A stretch of 64,000 bases of DNA from contig NZ_FOYO01000001.1 in assembly GCF_900111945.1 (NCBI RefSeq), forward strand, positions 3,507,922 through 3,571,921. Direction: 5' to 3'. Position numbers and translations under genes: made by a program. Positions 8,275 to 17,440 of this stretch are shown here, one piece after another; positions within the stretch are counted from its first letter, which is position 1; each line of letters opens with the position of its first letter. The DNA is from Litoreibacter janthinus. GTDB taxonomy: Bacteria > Pseudomonadota > Alphaproteobacteria > Rhodobacterales > Rhodobacteraceae. The notes under the pieces were generated by a model, which saw only the letters and a program-made list of their open reading frames with translations, ran no database searches and was not told the origin of the DNA.

Positions 8275-9774
8275 ATGCGTCAGATTTTTCTTACAGCCTT
8301 AATGATGAGCCTCCTGCCAATCGCGGCCCAAGGAGATAGCGCACCACCACCAGTCGACCAACGCGCGCTCACCCAAATGATCAAAGACGGAGAGGCCGTC
8401 GCCGCTTTTCTTGAAGCGTTTGAAGCAGGGGACAAGCTGACCGAATTCAGCTTTGGCGCAGACCAAGGCGTTGGAGCCTACATCGGCGAAGGACGCAGGT
8501 TCACCCGGTTCCCACGTGCTGACCTCAAGGGGCCAATGGAATGGGCAAGCCATTTTCCGAAACGTGAAGGTGGGGCAAATGCTACGTCGTGCGTCGCCTG
8601 CCACAACGCCCCCTTTGCGAACGGCGCGGGCGACATCGCTTTGAATGTCGTTGTGGACCCGGCTCATTCCGGTGATCCCAGCCAGTATCTTGAACGCAAT
8701 ACCTTGCCGCTCTTTGCCTTAGGCATCCCTCAAAGGCTGGCAGAAGAGATTACCACCGACCTTTACCTGCAACGTGACGCCGCGCGTCAGGCGGCCTGCA
8801 GCAACGGAAAGTCCTCCGCAAAGTTGAGTTCAAAGGGAGTGGATTACGGAACATTGATCTTAACCCGCACACGCCAGGAGCCCTGCACAATAGAGATCGA
8901 CAGCGCAGGATTGAAGGGTATCGACTCCGATCTGGTGATCAAGCCCTTCGGCTGGAAGGGTAACCATTCCACGATCCGCGCCTTCACGCGCGGTGCTGCC
9001 CATAATGAACTTGGCCTACAAGCGGTGGAGCTGGTCGGCGATCAAGATGGTGATTTCGACGGCGTAACAGACGAGCTAACCGTCGGGGACATGACCGCCC
9101 TGACAACGTATATGGCTGCGCTCGAACGTCCCGTGAGCAAAATGGAACTGGCCGATCTTAATTTGATCGAGTTAAGCGCGCAGGAGAGCTCAGCAATCCT
9201 CGCAGGCGAACAGCTTTTCGCTGATGCCGGTTGCGCAAGCTGTCACACCCCATCAATGCCTCTGCAAGACACAGTCTTCCGTGAACCCAGTGTCGTCGCA
9301 GGCTTCTTTGATGTGGCTTTTCCAGATGGATCTGACCCGCAAAGCCATGGCTTTACGCAGACCAATGGCATGGCATTTGATCTGAATGGCGATCAACCCA
9401 ACAATGTGATCACTTTGCAAGACGGAGCGGCGTATCACCTTGGCGCGTTGGAAATGGATGGAGATGGGCAACCAACGGCGCGTTGGTTCACTGATTTCAA
9501 ACGCCACGATATGGGACCTGAACTGGCCGATCCAAGCGACCCACTTGGCTTAGGCGCTAGCAAATTTCTCACACGGTCCCTTGCAGGTGTCGGGGCGACA
9601 GGACCATGGTTACACGATGGTCGCGCCACAAGCCTAAAAGACGCCATCATCAGCCACGGCGGGGACGCGAAGGACAGCGCTGTGGCATTTAAGGCCCTGC
9701 AACCGCTCGAACAAGGGAAGCTCGTCTCGTTTCTGGAAAGCTTGACCATGTTCCAAAATCCAAAAGATAACTGA
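8275..9774 (+). CDS. Periplasmic di-haem c-type oxidoreductase (thiol oxidoreductase/DUF1111-like)
   Basis: A 499-residue protein with a signal peptide (cleavage near residue 20, AAQGD) and two haem c sites: CVACH at residues 106-110 and CASCH near 320-324. The size and spacing, and motifs such as GPWLHDGRATSLKDAI near the C-terminus, place it with di-haem oxidoreductases related to cytochrome c peroxidase and to the COG3488 putative thiol oxidoreductases. It would act in the periplasm using cytochrome c. It stands alone on the plus strand with about 340 and 490 bases of non-coding DNA on either side. Substrate is not deducible. Confidence 0.8.
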   Translation: MRQIFLTALMMSLLPIAAQGDSAPPPVDQRALTQMIKDGEAVAAFLEAFEAGDKLTEFSFGADQGVGAYIGEGRRFTRFPRADLKGPMEWASHFPKREGGANATSCVACHNAPFANGAGDIALNVVVDPAHSGDPSQYLERNTLPLFALGIPQRLAEEITTDLYLQRDAARQAACSNGKSSAKLSSKGVDYGTLILTRTRQEPCTIEIDSAGLKGIDSDLVIKPFGWKGNHSTIRAFTRGAAHNELGLQAVELVGDQDGDFDGVTDELTVGDMTALTTYMAALERPVSKMELADLNLIELSAQESSAILAGEQLFADAGCASCHTPSMPLQDTVFREPSVVAGFFDVAFPDGSDPQSHGFTQTNGMAFDLNGDQPNNVITLQDGAAYHLGALEMDGDGQPTARWFTDFKRHDMGPELADPSDPLGLGASKFLTRSLAGVGATGPWLHDGRATSLKDAIISHGGDAKDSAVAFKALQPLEQGKLVSFLESLTMFQNPKDN

Positions 9775-10261
9775 GGTCATCTGACCGTTCGGTACTCACC
9801 ACCATCGGCAGGATTGTCAGAGTTTCGCTCAGCGCGCACTCACGGTAGTGCTGCGCCGCTCGGAGACTTTGCACGATCCGCGGCAATGGCAAATGACAAG
9901 GCCGTAGTGCCCCAAGAAAATGCCGCCATGATGGTCATGGAATTCACGTTACAAAAAAGTTGAAATAATATCGACGGAGTTGGCCACATCGCCCGTAGTA
10001 AGGGGAGCACAATCACTAGGAAGCTTGCTTCATGATCACTCTATCAGACAGTGCAGACAGATTTGGCCTAGTTCGCCAAGTATTCGATTAGAGCATGGCA
10101 ATTGCGAGATGGGATGGGTTCTAGCAGCGGTGGCGTTCGGGCACATTGTCATAGCCGTTGTCCGGCACAGATGGTTTCAACGTGATGATGTGTTTGAAAG
10201 CATGATGTGAAGCACAACTAGGTGGCACAACATTTTCGCCAAACCTTCCCCAAGATATGAC
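9775..10261. other. Non-coding stretch before the RND genes
   Basis: Roughly 490 bases between the di-haem protein and the efflux operon. I see no gene, terminator or repeat that I can support; the efflux promoter should be here. Confidence 0.5.
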
Positions 10262-11410
10262 GTGAATTTAGGAGCTAGGAAGACTTTGAAAAAACTGATT
10301 GTTGTCATTGCCTCGTTGGGCGTCCTTGCGGGCTCTTACGGCATCGCATTTGGGGTGCCTGAACAGGTCGCCCTGATATTTGGCAGCGCGCCAGTTGAGA
10401 ATGCCAATCAGACGCGGGGTAAAAATGCCGTTCGACGCGGGCCAGGCCGGTCGACTACGGTTGTTCTCGCTCCGCTTGAGGAAAGCACTTACACGCTCGT
10501 ATTGCGAGCGGTTGGTAGTGCGATTTCACTGCGCCGCGCCGATGTGATGTCGACTGAAGCAGGCGAAGTTGTCGAAGCAGCGCTCGAAGCAAATAATCTG
10601 GTCGAGAAGGGCGATATTATTCTGCGCTTAGATGATCGTACCCAGCGTCTGTCCCTTGAAATCGCGCAAGCCAACCGCGATCAAGCGCAGGCTACTGTTA
10701 CGCGCTATGAAGGACTTCACAAAAACGGCAGCTCTGTCGTTACTGACGTCGCCCTGTCCGAAGCCGGAGTGGCACTGAGGCTGGCACAAGCCAATGTCGG
10801 GTTGGCCGAACTTGCGTTGGAAAACCGTACAATAGTCGCGCCAATTTCCGGACGCCTCGGCCTGAGCGACGTCGACGTCGGCGATCGATTGTCGAGCGGT
10901 GATTTGATCGTAACGATTGACGAGTCCGCGACCCTGTTGGCGGAATTTGAGGTTCCCGAACGCTCGATCGGGCTGTTGGCCAAAGGTAAACCGGTTTTCG
11001 TGTCAACGCCGACTTATGCCGGGCGCGTGTTCGAGGGTAGGATCACAGCATTCGACAGCCGCCTCGACAGCGTGACTCGCAGCGCCACGGTCCAGGCCGA
11101 AATCGACAATTCCGAAGGCTTGCTGTTGTCCGGCATGACCTTTGCGACCCGCATGTACGAAGAGACCGCCCCACTCCCCGTCGTGCCATCTACCGCGATC
11201 ACATGGGACCGCTCAGGCGCGGGTATTTGGGTTGCGGAGGATGGCAAGACCAGCCGTGTTCCCGTCACCATTAGATATCGCGAAGGCGATCGGGTCTGGA
11301 TAGAAACAGCCGCATCATTGGGTGCGCAGATTGTTGTTGAAGGTGCCTCGAAGTTACGGGACGGCACTCAAATCGCTACGGCACAGCCCCGAGAGGCTCA
11401 AGGTTCATGA
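10262..11410 (+). CDS. RND efflux periplasmic adaptor (membrane fusion protein)
   Basis: Up to 382 residues. An N-terminal hydrophobic helix anchors it in the inner membrane. The lipoyl/barrel halves are visible around VMSTEAGEVVEAALEANNLV and TIVAPISGRLGLSDVDVGD, with a helical hairpin between them, as in AcrA/HlyD-type adaptors. The GTG at 10262 is given, but a TTG at 10286 (MKKLIVVIASLG) is better placed behind GGAGCTAGGAAG and is likely the real start. It overlaps the pump gene by four bases (ATGA). It would bridge the pump to an outer-membrane channel, but no channel gene is present here. Confidence 0.88.
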   Translation: MNLGARKTLKKLIVVIASLGVLAGSYGIAFGVPEQVALIFGSAPVENANQTRGKNAVRRGPGRSTTVVLAPLEESTYTLVLRAVGSAISLRRADVMSTEAGEVVEAALEANNLVEKGDIILRLDDRTQRLSLEIAQANRDQAQATVTRYEGLHKNGSSVVTDVALSEAGVALRLAQANVGLAELALENRTIVAPISGRLGLSDVDVGDRLSSGDLIVTIDESATLLAEFEVPERSIGLLAKGKPVFVSTPTYAGRVFEGRITAFDSRLDSVTRSATVQAEIDNSEGLLLSGMTFATRMYEETAPLPVVPSTAITWDRSGAGIWVAEDGKTSRVPVTIRYREGDRVWIETAASLGAQIVVEGASKLRDGTQIATAQPREAQGS

Positions 11411-14400
11411 GCATAGAGAAGAGAGCGCACAAGGCGGGTTTTGCTGACACTTTCGTCGCGCGACCGATCCTCGGCATCGTTTTGAACCTTCTGATTATTA
11501 TCGCCGGTCTAGCGGCGTTGAGCAGCGTCGACATTCGAGAAATGCCCGATGTAGATCGACCCGTTTTGTCCGTGCGAACCACTTATGACGGCGCAGTGGC
11601 GACAACCGTCGATACTGAGGTCACGCAGGTTCTTGAGGACGCATTGAGTGCCCTCGAAGGGATGTCGTATATCGAGTCAACTTCGAGTGCAGGATCAAGC
11701 CGCATCACGATTGACCTATCGGACGGAACGGACGTGGACATTGCCGCCAATGAGGCTCGCGAAATCGTATCGGACGCACTGCGATCTCTACCCGACGACA
11801 TCGACGATCCCAGCGTCAGCAAAAGCGACAGCAATTCGGACGCGATTATCCGTCTGGCTTTGCTGGGGGACGCCAACTTTGATGATCTTACCAAGATTGC
11901 AGAAGGCCCGATCTATGAGCGTCTGTCTCTGATCGACGGCATCGCTGAAGTCACGGTGCGTGGTAACCGAGCCAACGAATTCCGCGTTGCCGTGAATATG
12001 CCGTCGTTGCTGAGCCGTGGTTTGACTATCTTTGATGTCTCGACTGCCTTGGAGCAATTGCGCGATGACACAGCTTTGGGTTCACTTTCGACGCAATCCC
12101 AGACCCTTTCGTTGCGGGTTGGCAACGAAGAAGTCACCGTTAAGTCCATCAACGAATTGCCTGTCAACGACACAACGCAAGTGGCCGACGTCGCCTTTGT
12201 TCAGTTGATCCCAGAAGAAACGAGTGTGTACGCGCGAGTAAATGGCGAAAACGCCGTTGGGCTTGATATCACGCGGCAATCCGTCGGGAATACGCTGGAG
12301 ATTTCCCGGGACGTAACAGCAGCCGTCGATGAGTTGCGTGCTCTGCTTCCCGAAGGTGTGCAGCTTCTTATCACGTCAGACGACGGGATTTTCATAGAAG
12401 GGTCTATCAACGAAGTTGTGAAATCCATCCTGCTGGCGACCGTGATCGTGATCGCGGTCATTTTCTTGTTCCTACGCTCGCCAAGGGCAACGCTAATTCC
12501 CGCCATCACGATCCCAGTCGCGCTAATCGGCACGCTTGCCGCAATTTGGCTAACGGGGTTTTCGGTCAACACCATCAGTCTTCTGGCGCTTGTTCTGGCG
12601 ACGGGGATGGTTGTGGATGACGCGATTGTGGTGATTGAAAACATTGTTCGGAAACGTAAGTCGGGGATGGGGGCATTTGCTGCCGCTGCATCCGGTACCA
12701 ACGAAGTCTTTTTCGCAGTCATATCGACAACGGCAACTTTGGCTGCGGTTTTCATCCCGATCTCATTTCTGCCCGGACAGGCAGGCGGCGTGTTTTCCGA
12801 GTTCGGCTTCGTTCTGGCGTTTGCCGTCACCTTATCGTCGATCACTGCGCTAACGCTCGCGCCGGTTTTGGCTGCTTTGCTAGATCCGGGAAAATCAAAG
12901 GCGAATGACCAAGGCACCCCTCCAGGCCGCCTGTCCCGCAGCTTCGACCAGGTGATTGATTTCGCGATCCGAACACCCCTGCTCATTCTCGCCGTGGCCT
13001 TCGGTTTTGCCATGATCGCAGTTGGCGCAGCGATGACATTGCCCTCGACAGTGACGCCAAACGAAGACCGAGGATTTTTCATTGTTCAGGCACGTGGCGC
13101 ATCGGACACGACGGTCGATTACCTCGACACCCAAGTTCTGTTGGTCGAAGACATTCTTGCCCCATATATCGACAACGGCCAGATCGAAGCAGTGCAGAGC
13201 ATCATCGGCGTGGGCGGCGGGACAAGCGCGTTTATCGTCGTGCGCCTACCCGATTGGGCGAACCGTGATTTCACGCAGCAGGAGTTGATCGCCGAGATCA
13301 GCGGTCAGTTGTCGACCGTTCCGGGGATACAGGTGAGCGCGCGCTCGACCAACAGCCTGAACATCCGCGGCGCAGGTAGAGGGCTCGGGTTCGCAATCAC
13401 TGGGACCAACCTTGAGAACATGACGAAAGCCGCCGACGATCTTGTTGCTGCAATGTCTCTAGACGGAACGTTCTCAAACCCGCAACTTTCCAACGACAGT
13501 GTTGACGCGCAATTGGAAGTGACGGTGGATGATAGCGCCGCGGGGGACATGGGCCTGAACAGTTCTGACATCACAAAGCTTGTGCGGGCTTTGGTGCAAG
13601 GCGAGGTGGCCGTCAGCGTCTTCTCGAATGACACAGAGGTCGACGTAAATGTCGTCCCGGGCGGCCCACCGATTAATGATCCGTCCGACATTGCTTCCAT
13701 ATCGATCAGGCTGGACAGCGGCGCATACATTCCTCTGTCGGCCGTGGCGTCGCTGGAAACGGTTGTAAGCGAGGCACAGATTGAACGGTACGGCGGCGCG
13801 TTGGCGGTGTCCATGCAGGCCAATCTCGGCGAAGGAGTCAATCTTTCTACGGCGGTGGAGCGCATGCGGGCCATTGCGCAAGAAGTCCTACCCGATGGCA
13901 TGGGCATACTTCTAACCGGCGAGGCCGCCACACTGGATGACACTGCGGCTGGCATGTACGCCGTTTTTGGAGTGGCCTTGATCGTTGTTCTGTTGGTGTT
14001 GGCTGCACAATTCGAAAGTTTCGCCAGTGCGCTTGTGATCATGATGACAGTGCCGTTCGGGCTTGCTGCAGCGTTGTTGGCGATTTCCATTACCGGCGGA
14101 TCATTGAACTACTACAGCCAAATCGGCCTGGTGATGCTGATCGGTGTGATGGCTAAAAACGGCATTCTGATTGTGGAGTTCGCCAATCAGTTGCGAGAGG
14201 CCGGAGAGGACATCGACAGCGCTATACGCAACGCGATGCACTTGCGCATCCGCCCCGTGATGATGACGATGGTGTCCACGGTGTTTGGCGGATTGCCCCT
14301 CGTCCTGACTTCGGGGGCGGGCGCCGAAGCGCGCATCGCTGTGGGTTGGGTTATCGTCGGAGGCTTGGGCTTTGCCACGGTGTTCACCCTTTTCTTGACC

Positions 14401-14496
14401 CCAATCTTTTATCGCTGGATCGCCGTTTGGGGTTCAGCACCAGGCGCCTCTGCCAAACGGCTTCGGGATGAAACAGAGGCGGTCTTGGGCGCGTAG
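11407..14496 (+). CDS. RND efflux pump inner-membrane permease (AcrB/MexF-like)
   Basis: A full-length 1029-residue RND permease. Two repeats each carry one membrane helix, a large periplasmic loop and five more helices. The proton-relay aspartates appear in GMVVDDAIVVIENI (about residues 404-405), and the second half has GVMAKNGILIVEFANQLRE. Such pumps export hydrophobic compounds or drugs by proton antiport as trimers. It begins inside the stop of the adaptor gene. Codon usage resembles the neighbours. Downstream lies an 800-base gap containing a transposase remnant. Substrate cannot be inferred. Confidence 0.93.
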   Translation: MSIEKRAHKAGFADTFVARPILGIVLNLLIIIAGLAALSSVDIREMPDVDRPVLSVRTTYDGAVATTVDTEVTQVLEDALSALEGMSYIESTSSAGSSRITIDLSDGTDVDIAANEAREIVSDALRSLPDDIDDPSVSKSDSNSDAIIRLALLGDANFDDLTKIAEGPIYERLSLIDGIAEVTVRGNRANEFRVAVNMPSLLSRGLTIFDVSTALEQLRDDTALGSLSTQSQTLSLRVGNEEVTVKSINELPVNDTTQVADVAFVQLIPEETSVYARVNGENAVGLDITRQSVGNTLEISRDVTAAVDELRALLPEGVQLLITSDDGIFIEGSINEVVKSILLATVIVIAVIFLFLRSPRATLIPAITIPVALIGTLAAIWLTGFSVNTISLLALVLATGMVVDDAIVVIENIVRKRKSGMGAFAAAASGTNEVFFAVISTTATLAAVFIPISFLPGQAGGVFSEFGFVLAFAVTLSSITALTLAPVLAALLDPGKSKANDQGTPPGRLSRSFDQVIDFAIRTPLLILAVAFGFAMIAVGAAMTLPSTVTPNEDRGFFIVQARGASDTTVDYLDTQVLLVEDILAPYIDNGQIEAVQSIIGVGGGTSAFIVVRLPDWANRDFTQQELIAEISGQLSTVPGIQVSARSTNSLNIRGAGRGLGFAITGTNLENMTKAADDLVAAMSLDGTFSNPQLSNDSVDAQLEVTVDDSAAGDMGLNSSDITKLVRALVQGEVAVSVFSNDTEVDVNVVPGGPPINDPSDIASISIRLDSGAYIPLSAVASLETVVSEAQIERYGGALAVSMQANLGEGVNLSTAVERMRAIAQEVLPDGMGILLTGEAATLDDTAAGMYAVFGVALIVVLLVLAAQFESFASALVIMMTVPFGLAAALLAISITGGSLNYYSQIGLVMLIGVMAKNGILIVEFANQLREAGEDIDSAIRNAMHLRIRPVMMTMVSTVFGGLPLVLTSGAGAEARIAVGWVIVGGLGFATVFTLFLTPIFYRWIAVWGSAPGASAKRLRDETEAVLGA

Positions 14497-14699
14497 AAAA
14501 AGCACTCAATCTCTGGCACTTCCCCTGCCCCAACGTACCACTGAGTAACGCGCTTCAGATACGCTGCTTCGTGCATCCTGAGTTCCGCCGAAAATTGGCT
14601 CGAGAATTCCTGGTTCTAATCTGAAGCTGCACTTTACTCGCTGCACCCCACGCTTGCCTGAAGCACAGCAGCAAGAGCACTGGTGATGGGCACGAAGAC

Positions 14700-14950
14700 C
14701 TGAGCCGAGCATTAGCGTCTATGCACGCAACCCAGTGGAAAGCCTCTTTCACCAAACGGACCGCGAGTCCCAATCGAAGTCGATCAGATATACCGCGCCG
14801 CTGGCCCAAGTCGGGCTGGAATCATCGCGCAGCACCGTCGGCGCCTCCTATGACAACGCCTCTGCAAAACCGGTGATTGAATTAGTTAGATCAGATGCCA
14901 TCAATCGCAGAGGGCCCGATCGAGTGAGAAACCCGATCGAGTCGGCATGA
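14700..14950 (+). pseudogene. Degenerate fragment of IS3-family transposase (OrfB)
   Basis: The plus frame from about 14726 reads NPVESLFHQTDRESQSKS, then IRYTAPLAQVGLES, GASYDNASAKPVIELV and INRRGP. These match, with substitutions, the catalytic core of IS3-family transposases (HHSDRGSQY.SIRYTERLAEAGI, SVGDSYDNALAE, IHRRGPW). The catalytic glutamate region is altered, the 5' part of the gene is missing or frameshifted, and the frame ends early. No inverted repeats of an intact element were found. The rest of the 14497-15308 gap shows no gene. Confidence 0.75.
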
Positions 14951-15167
14951 AACACCACCTTTGCAAAATGAAAATCCTCCGGCCAGAAAAGCAGATCGCG
15001 CATACTATAAGCAGTTGGAGACAGACGGTTTTGCTGTTTGGAAAACGTAACTAACAGTTTGCAAAAAACCGGGATGGTTCATTTGAAGCTGGACGTTCGG
15101 CTCCTCATGAGCTGCGAGACAGCTTGATAAACTATGAAACGACGTCGAATTGTGATAGTATTTTTTT

Positions 15168-15208
15168 GTTCGGCTTAAAAATTTCTATCCCCCGACTTTA
15201 AGCCGAAC
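15168..15208. promoter_or_regulatory. 12-bp perfect inverted repeat upstream of unknown operon
   Basis: GTTCGGCTTAAA at 15168-15179 is repeated in inverse at 15197-15208 with a 17-base spacer. A run of seven T precedes the left arm; no T run follows on either strand in the right place for an intrinsic terminator. It lies about 100 bases before the start of the next gene, so an operator or transcript hairpin is plausible. Confidence 0.5.
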
Positions 15209-15308
15209 GCTTACCGCAAACCGCGTTTGGCACGATTTTTCTGTAAATTTCTTTTTCGCATATGACCTTGTGGATCATGTTCAGCGCAAAAATTTTTGAG
15301 GAGTTGTT

Positions 15309-16013
15309 ATGCCTACATTGACGAGCTGTATTTTCGAAAAAAGTTCCTTCACAGGGGCAGCCAATTGTAACAGCGTCGGCTTCCCCGCAAATGGATGGGC
15401 TTGGGTGACATGGACCTTTGGCAACCGCAAAGCATCACTTGCGCGCGTTCGTCAGGATTCGGACATCGTGATCGCCCTCGTTCCGGTGCTTGATACCAGC
15501 GCCAATCGGCGCATCCTCGACGCCAACCTTCCATCGGGAGCCCGACGGATCACTGGCATTCGAGCTGGCATGGTCCCGTATAGCGCCACTTGGGGCGGGC
15601 AAAATCAACCAGCCAGACACCCTGCATGGCGGGTGCTTGTGGATCTGTCATTCCGAGTCAATATTGATCTACCATGGTATTGTTTTGCCGGCGGAAATGA
15701 TACTGAAGCGACGATCCATTATTACCTGTTCATTCGCCTCAATGCGAGTGGGAACCTTGTGGCTTCAGTTGATCACTGGGAATGGAACCGGACCGAGGGT
15801 GCCGGATTGTGCGGCGGTGAAGTTGCAAGCCGCCTAAATGCCGGAATCCCTAACGGAGTAGCTCCCCTGCAGTCCGCGCTGACGAGCGCCATTGCGCCAT
15901 TTTCGACATTCAGTTTCAACGACATTTATTTTCTGCCGGGCGACGGCAGAACGTCTGGCGTTGATGACGTGGCTGAAGTTCGCAATGAAGCTGCAATCGT
16001 ATTGATGAGATAG
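15309..16013 (+). CDS. Unrecognised 234-residue protein, first gene of a two-gene cassette
   Basis: Well supported as a gene by a strong GAGGAG site seven bases before the ATG and consistent codon use. There is no signal peptide or membrane helix. The protein is rich in Trp, aromatic and small residues, with alternating strands such as GWAWVTWTFGN, WRVLVDLSFRVNIDLPWYCF and ATIHYYLFIRLNASGNLVAS, suggesting an all-beta domain. The C-terminal part contains FNDIYFLPGDGR. I do not recognise the family. A 123-residue gene follows nine bases after the stop with its own AGGAG site, so the two are co-transcribed. The cassette is bordered by a transposase remnant and tRNA-Arg, which suggests recent acquisition. 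Confidence 0.72.
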   Translation: MPTLTSCIFEKSSFTGAANCNSVGFPANGWAWVTWTFGNRKASLARVRQDSDIVIALVPVLDTSANRRILDANLPSGARRITGIRAGMVPYSATWGGQNQPARHPAWRVLVDLSFRVNIDLPWYCFAGGNDTEATIHYYLFIRLNASGNLVASVDHWEWNRTEGAGLCGGEVASRLNAGIPNGVAPLQSALTSAIAPFSTFSFNDIYFLPGDGRTSGVDDVAEVRNEAAIVLMR

Positions 16014-16022
16014 GAGAAAATC

Positions 16023-16394
16023 ATGAACTGCAATTCTGGAAACCGTAAAGTTCTCGCCGATGCTTTGGTTGAGAGCGTCATCGAAATTGCAAAAGAGTAT
16101 AACCTGCAAGATGTGGTCGTCCATCGCGACGCCGATCCAGTTCTAGTGGCTGTGCGCGGCAACTTGAAGAACACCAAAAAGAAAGCAGAGGATGAGTGCA
16201 TCGAATTCGTCCTGCAAATCTCTCCAGATATCGCGCGCGCTTCTGTCGCGAGCATGGTCGGTGCGGATATTGCGGCCGGGACAGATCTGGCAGCTCATCG
16301 GGCATTTGACCTGTCAGAAATTGTCGCAAAGGACAGCGTCGCACACGCCGCCAAGCCACTAGACGATGATCGGTGTAGCCCTAACGAGAAATAA
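16023..16394 (+). CDS. Unrecognised 123-residue protein, second gene of cassette
   Basis: Starts at an ATG preceded by AGGAGAAAATC, nine bases after the upstream gene. The sequence is mostly helical and charged, with one short beta-like segment (DVVVHRDADPVLVAVRGN) and a central lysine cluster (NTKKKAEDE). No membrane helix, export signal or known motif is seen. Tight coupling implies a shared task with the 234-residue beta-rich protein. A hairpin with a TACG loop lies 50 bases downstream. Confidence 0.65.
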   Translation: MNCNSGNRKVLADALVESVIEIAKEYNLQDVVVHRDADPVLVAVRGNLKNTKKKAEDECIEFVLQISPDIARASVASMVGADIAAGTDLAAHRAFDLSEIVAKDSVAHAAKPLDDDRCSPNEK

Positions 16395-16444
16395 TCAATC
16401 GTCTCGGCACGAGTTCCAAGGAACACGCGCGCGAAAGAGCTCTC

Positions 16445-16464
16445 GGCCGCGCTACGGCGCGGCC
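16445..16464. other. Perfect 8-bp hairpin with TACG loop
   Basis: GGCCGCGC and GCGCGGCC enclose a four-base loop between the convergent cassette gene and tRNA-Arg. There is no following T run, so it is only a possible terminator or 3' stabiliser. Confidence 0.4.
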
Positions 16465-16527
16465 CACGAAGATGGAGTCCTTACAACATAAGGGTCAAAA
16501 CTATGTGTCGTCTGACAATGGAAAAAG

Positions 16528-16604
16528 TGGCGCGCTGGGGAGGATTCGAACCCCCGACCCCTTGATTCGTAGTCAAGTACTCTATCCAACTGAGCTACCA
16601 GCGC
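16528..16604 (-). tRNA. tRNA-Arg (anticodon ACG)
   Basis: On the minus strand the 77 bases fold as a complete tRNA. The acceptor stem is GCGCTGG with CCAGCGC, the D arm contains TAGCTCAGTTGGATAGA, the anticodon stem CTTGA/TCAAG holds the loop CTACGAA giving anticodon ACG, and the T arm has GGTTCGAATCC. The discriminator base is G and CCA is encoded. The first anticodon base would be modified to inosine, reading CGN codons, by analogy with other bacteria. Confidence 0.96.
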
Positions 16605-16617
16605 GCGGGGTGAGGGC

Positions 16618-16646
16618 GATGTAACCCCGCCCCCCCCGCAATGCAA
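16618..16646 (-). promoter_or_regulatory. Likely promoter of tRNA-Arg
   Basis: On the minus strand TTGCAT and TACATC are separated by exactly 17 bases of G-rich DNA. The -10 box ends 13 bases before the mature tRNA 5' end. Confidence 0.55.
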
Positions 16647-16653
16647 GCGCATT

Positions 16654-17067
16654 TTAGTCGGTTGTGCGAAGAACGTTGTTTGATTTTCGGGTTTCGCCAA
16701 CAGTGGGTAACTTTGCGCCGTTACTGTATTCCCCTGGTCGGGTCCGTAGTGGCTCGGTCGGGCGATCTTTCGGCAGGAAAACCTCCTTCATCCGAAACAC
16801 GTCTAAAATGCCGTAGGTCGTTCCTCCGCCAATTGGCGCCCCTGGCCATTGCGCCTTAAGCGGCAACCTCGCATTGCGCTCACGCAGCCTTTGCAACGCG
16901 GACATTTCTGGTGCCGGGCCTTTGCCGAGTTTTTCGCTGAGGAAGGCCCGTACATCCGAAATCCCCGGATAAACACCGGGCATGTCGTAGGCCATGATCG
17001 TGAACACAATGCCAAGCCCCAGAACATTGAGCGCCATGTATGTGATTGCTTTACCGATCGCCTTCAT
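16654..17067 (-). CDS. Small membrane-anchored protein of unknown function (third of three)
   Basis: A 137-residue protein with one N-terminal membrane helix (about residues 8-27) and a soluble remainder. The body contains YPGISDVRAFLSEKLGKG, a charged helix (SALQRLRERNARLP) and a basic, disordered-looking C-terminus. No family recognised. It follows two other small membrane-anchored proteins by 10 and 12 bases, so the three form one transcription unit, probably continuing from the sensor kinase gene. They may be parts of one envelope complex. Confidence 0.7.
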   Translation of the reverse strand: MKAIGKAITYMALNVLGLGIVFTIMAYDMPGVYPGISDVRAFLSEKLGKGPAPEMSALQRLRERNARLPLKAQWPGAPIGGGTTYGILDVFRMKEVFLPKDRPTEPLRTRPGEYSNGAKLPTVGETRKSNNVLRTTD

Positions 17068-17077
17068 CAGGAAAACC

Positions 17078-17428
17078 TTACAGTGATTGCATCTTTGCCA
17101 TTGCGTTGACGCGTTTGGTACGGCTGTTGAGTTTTTGAAGCTCGCTTTTGCCGGAGTCGCTACCGCCGCTCATCATATTGCCGCCGCCCATCCATTCTTC
17201 AGTCGTGTCACGAATAGTGTCCCAGATCGTTTTTTCCGCCGCGGCTTCGGGCGCAACGGATCGAAATCCCGAAACCCGCGCGCCGGGCTGAGCAATCTTG
17301 GCTTGTCCCGAGAAAATCGCCCAGTTTTGAGGTGTGGTGTAGTTGCCTTGCCCATAGCCCATGGTCAAAAGCAACATGAAGATGCTGAAGCTGAAAAGCG
17401 CCATTTTCCAAACGACTTTGGTTAGCAT
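17078..17428 (-). CDS. Small membrane-anchored protein of unknown function (second of three)
   Basis: A 116-residue protein with an N-terminal hydrophobic segment (residues 8-25) that may be an uncleaved anchor or signal peptide. The remainder contains WAIFSGQAKIAQPGARVSG and a Gly/Ser/Met-rich stretch (GGGNMMSGGSDSG) before a basic C-terminus. Nothing is recognised. It is sandwiched between two genes of similar build with 10- and 12-base gaps. Confidence 0.68.
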   Translation of the reverse strand: MLTKVVWKMALFSFSIFMLLLTMGYGQGNYTTPQNWAIFSGQAKIAQPGARVSGFRSVAPEAAAEKTIWDTIRDTTEEWMGGGNMMSGGSDSGKSELQKLNSRTKRVNAMAKMQSL

Positions 17429-17440
17429 GGCATTCCCTCC

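Noticed and set aside
15161..15208. Intrinsic terminator at the 12-bp inverted repeat
   Set aside because: The T run is on the wrong side of the stem on the plus strand, and the minus strand has an A run instead of T after it.
16528..16604. tRNA-Arg as integration attachment site for the cassette at 15.2-16.4 kb
   Set aside because: No direct repeat of the tRNA 3' end and no integrase gene were seen in the neighbourhood.
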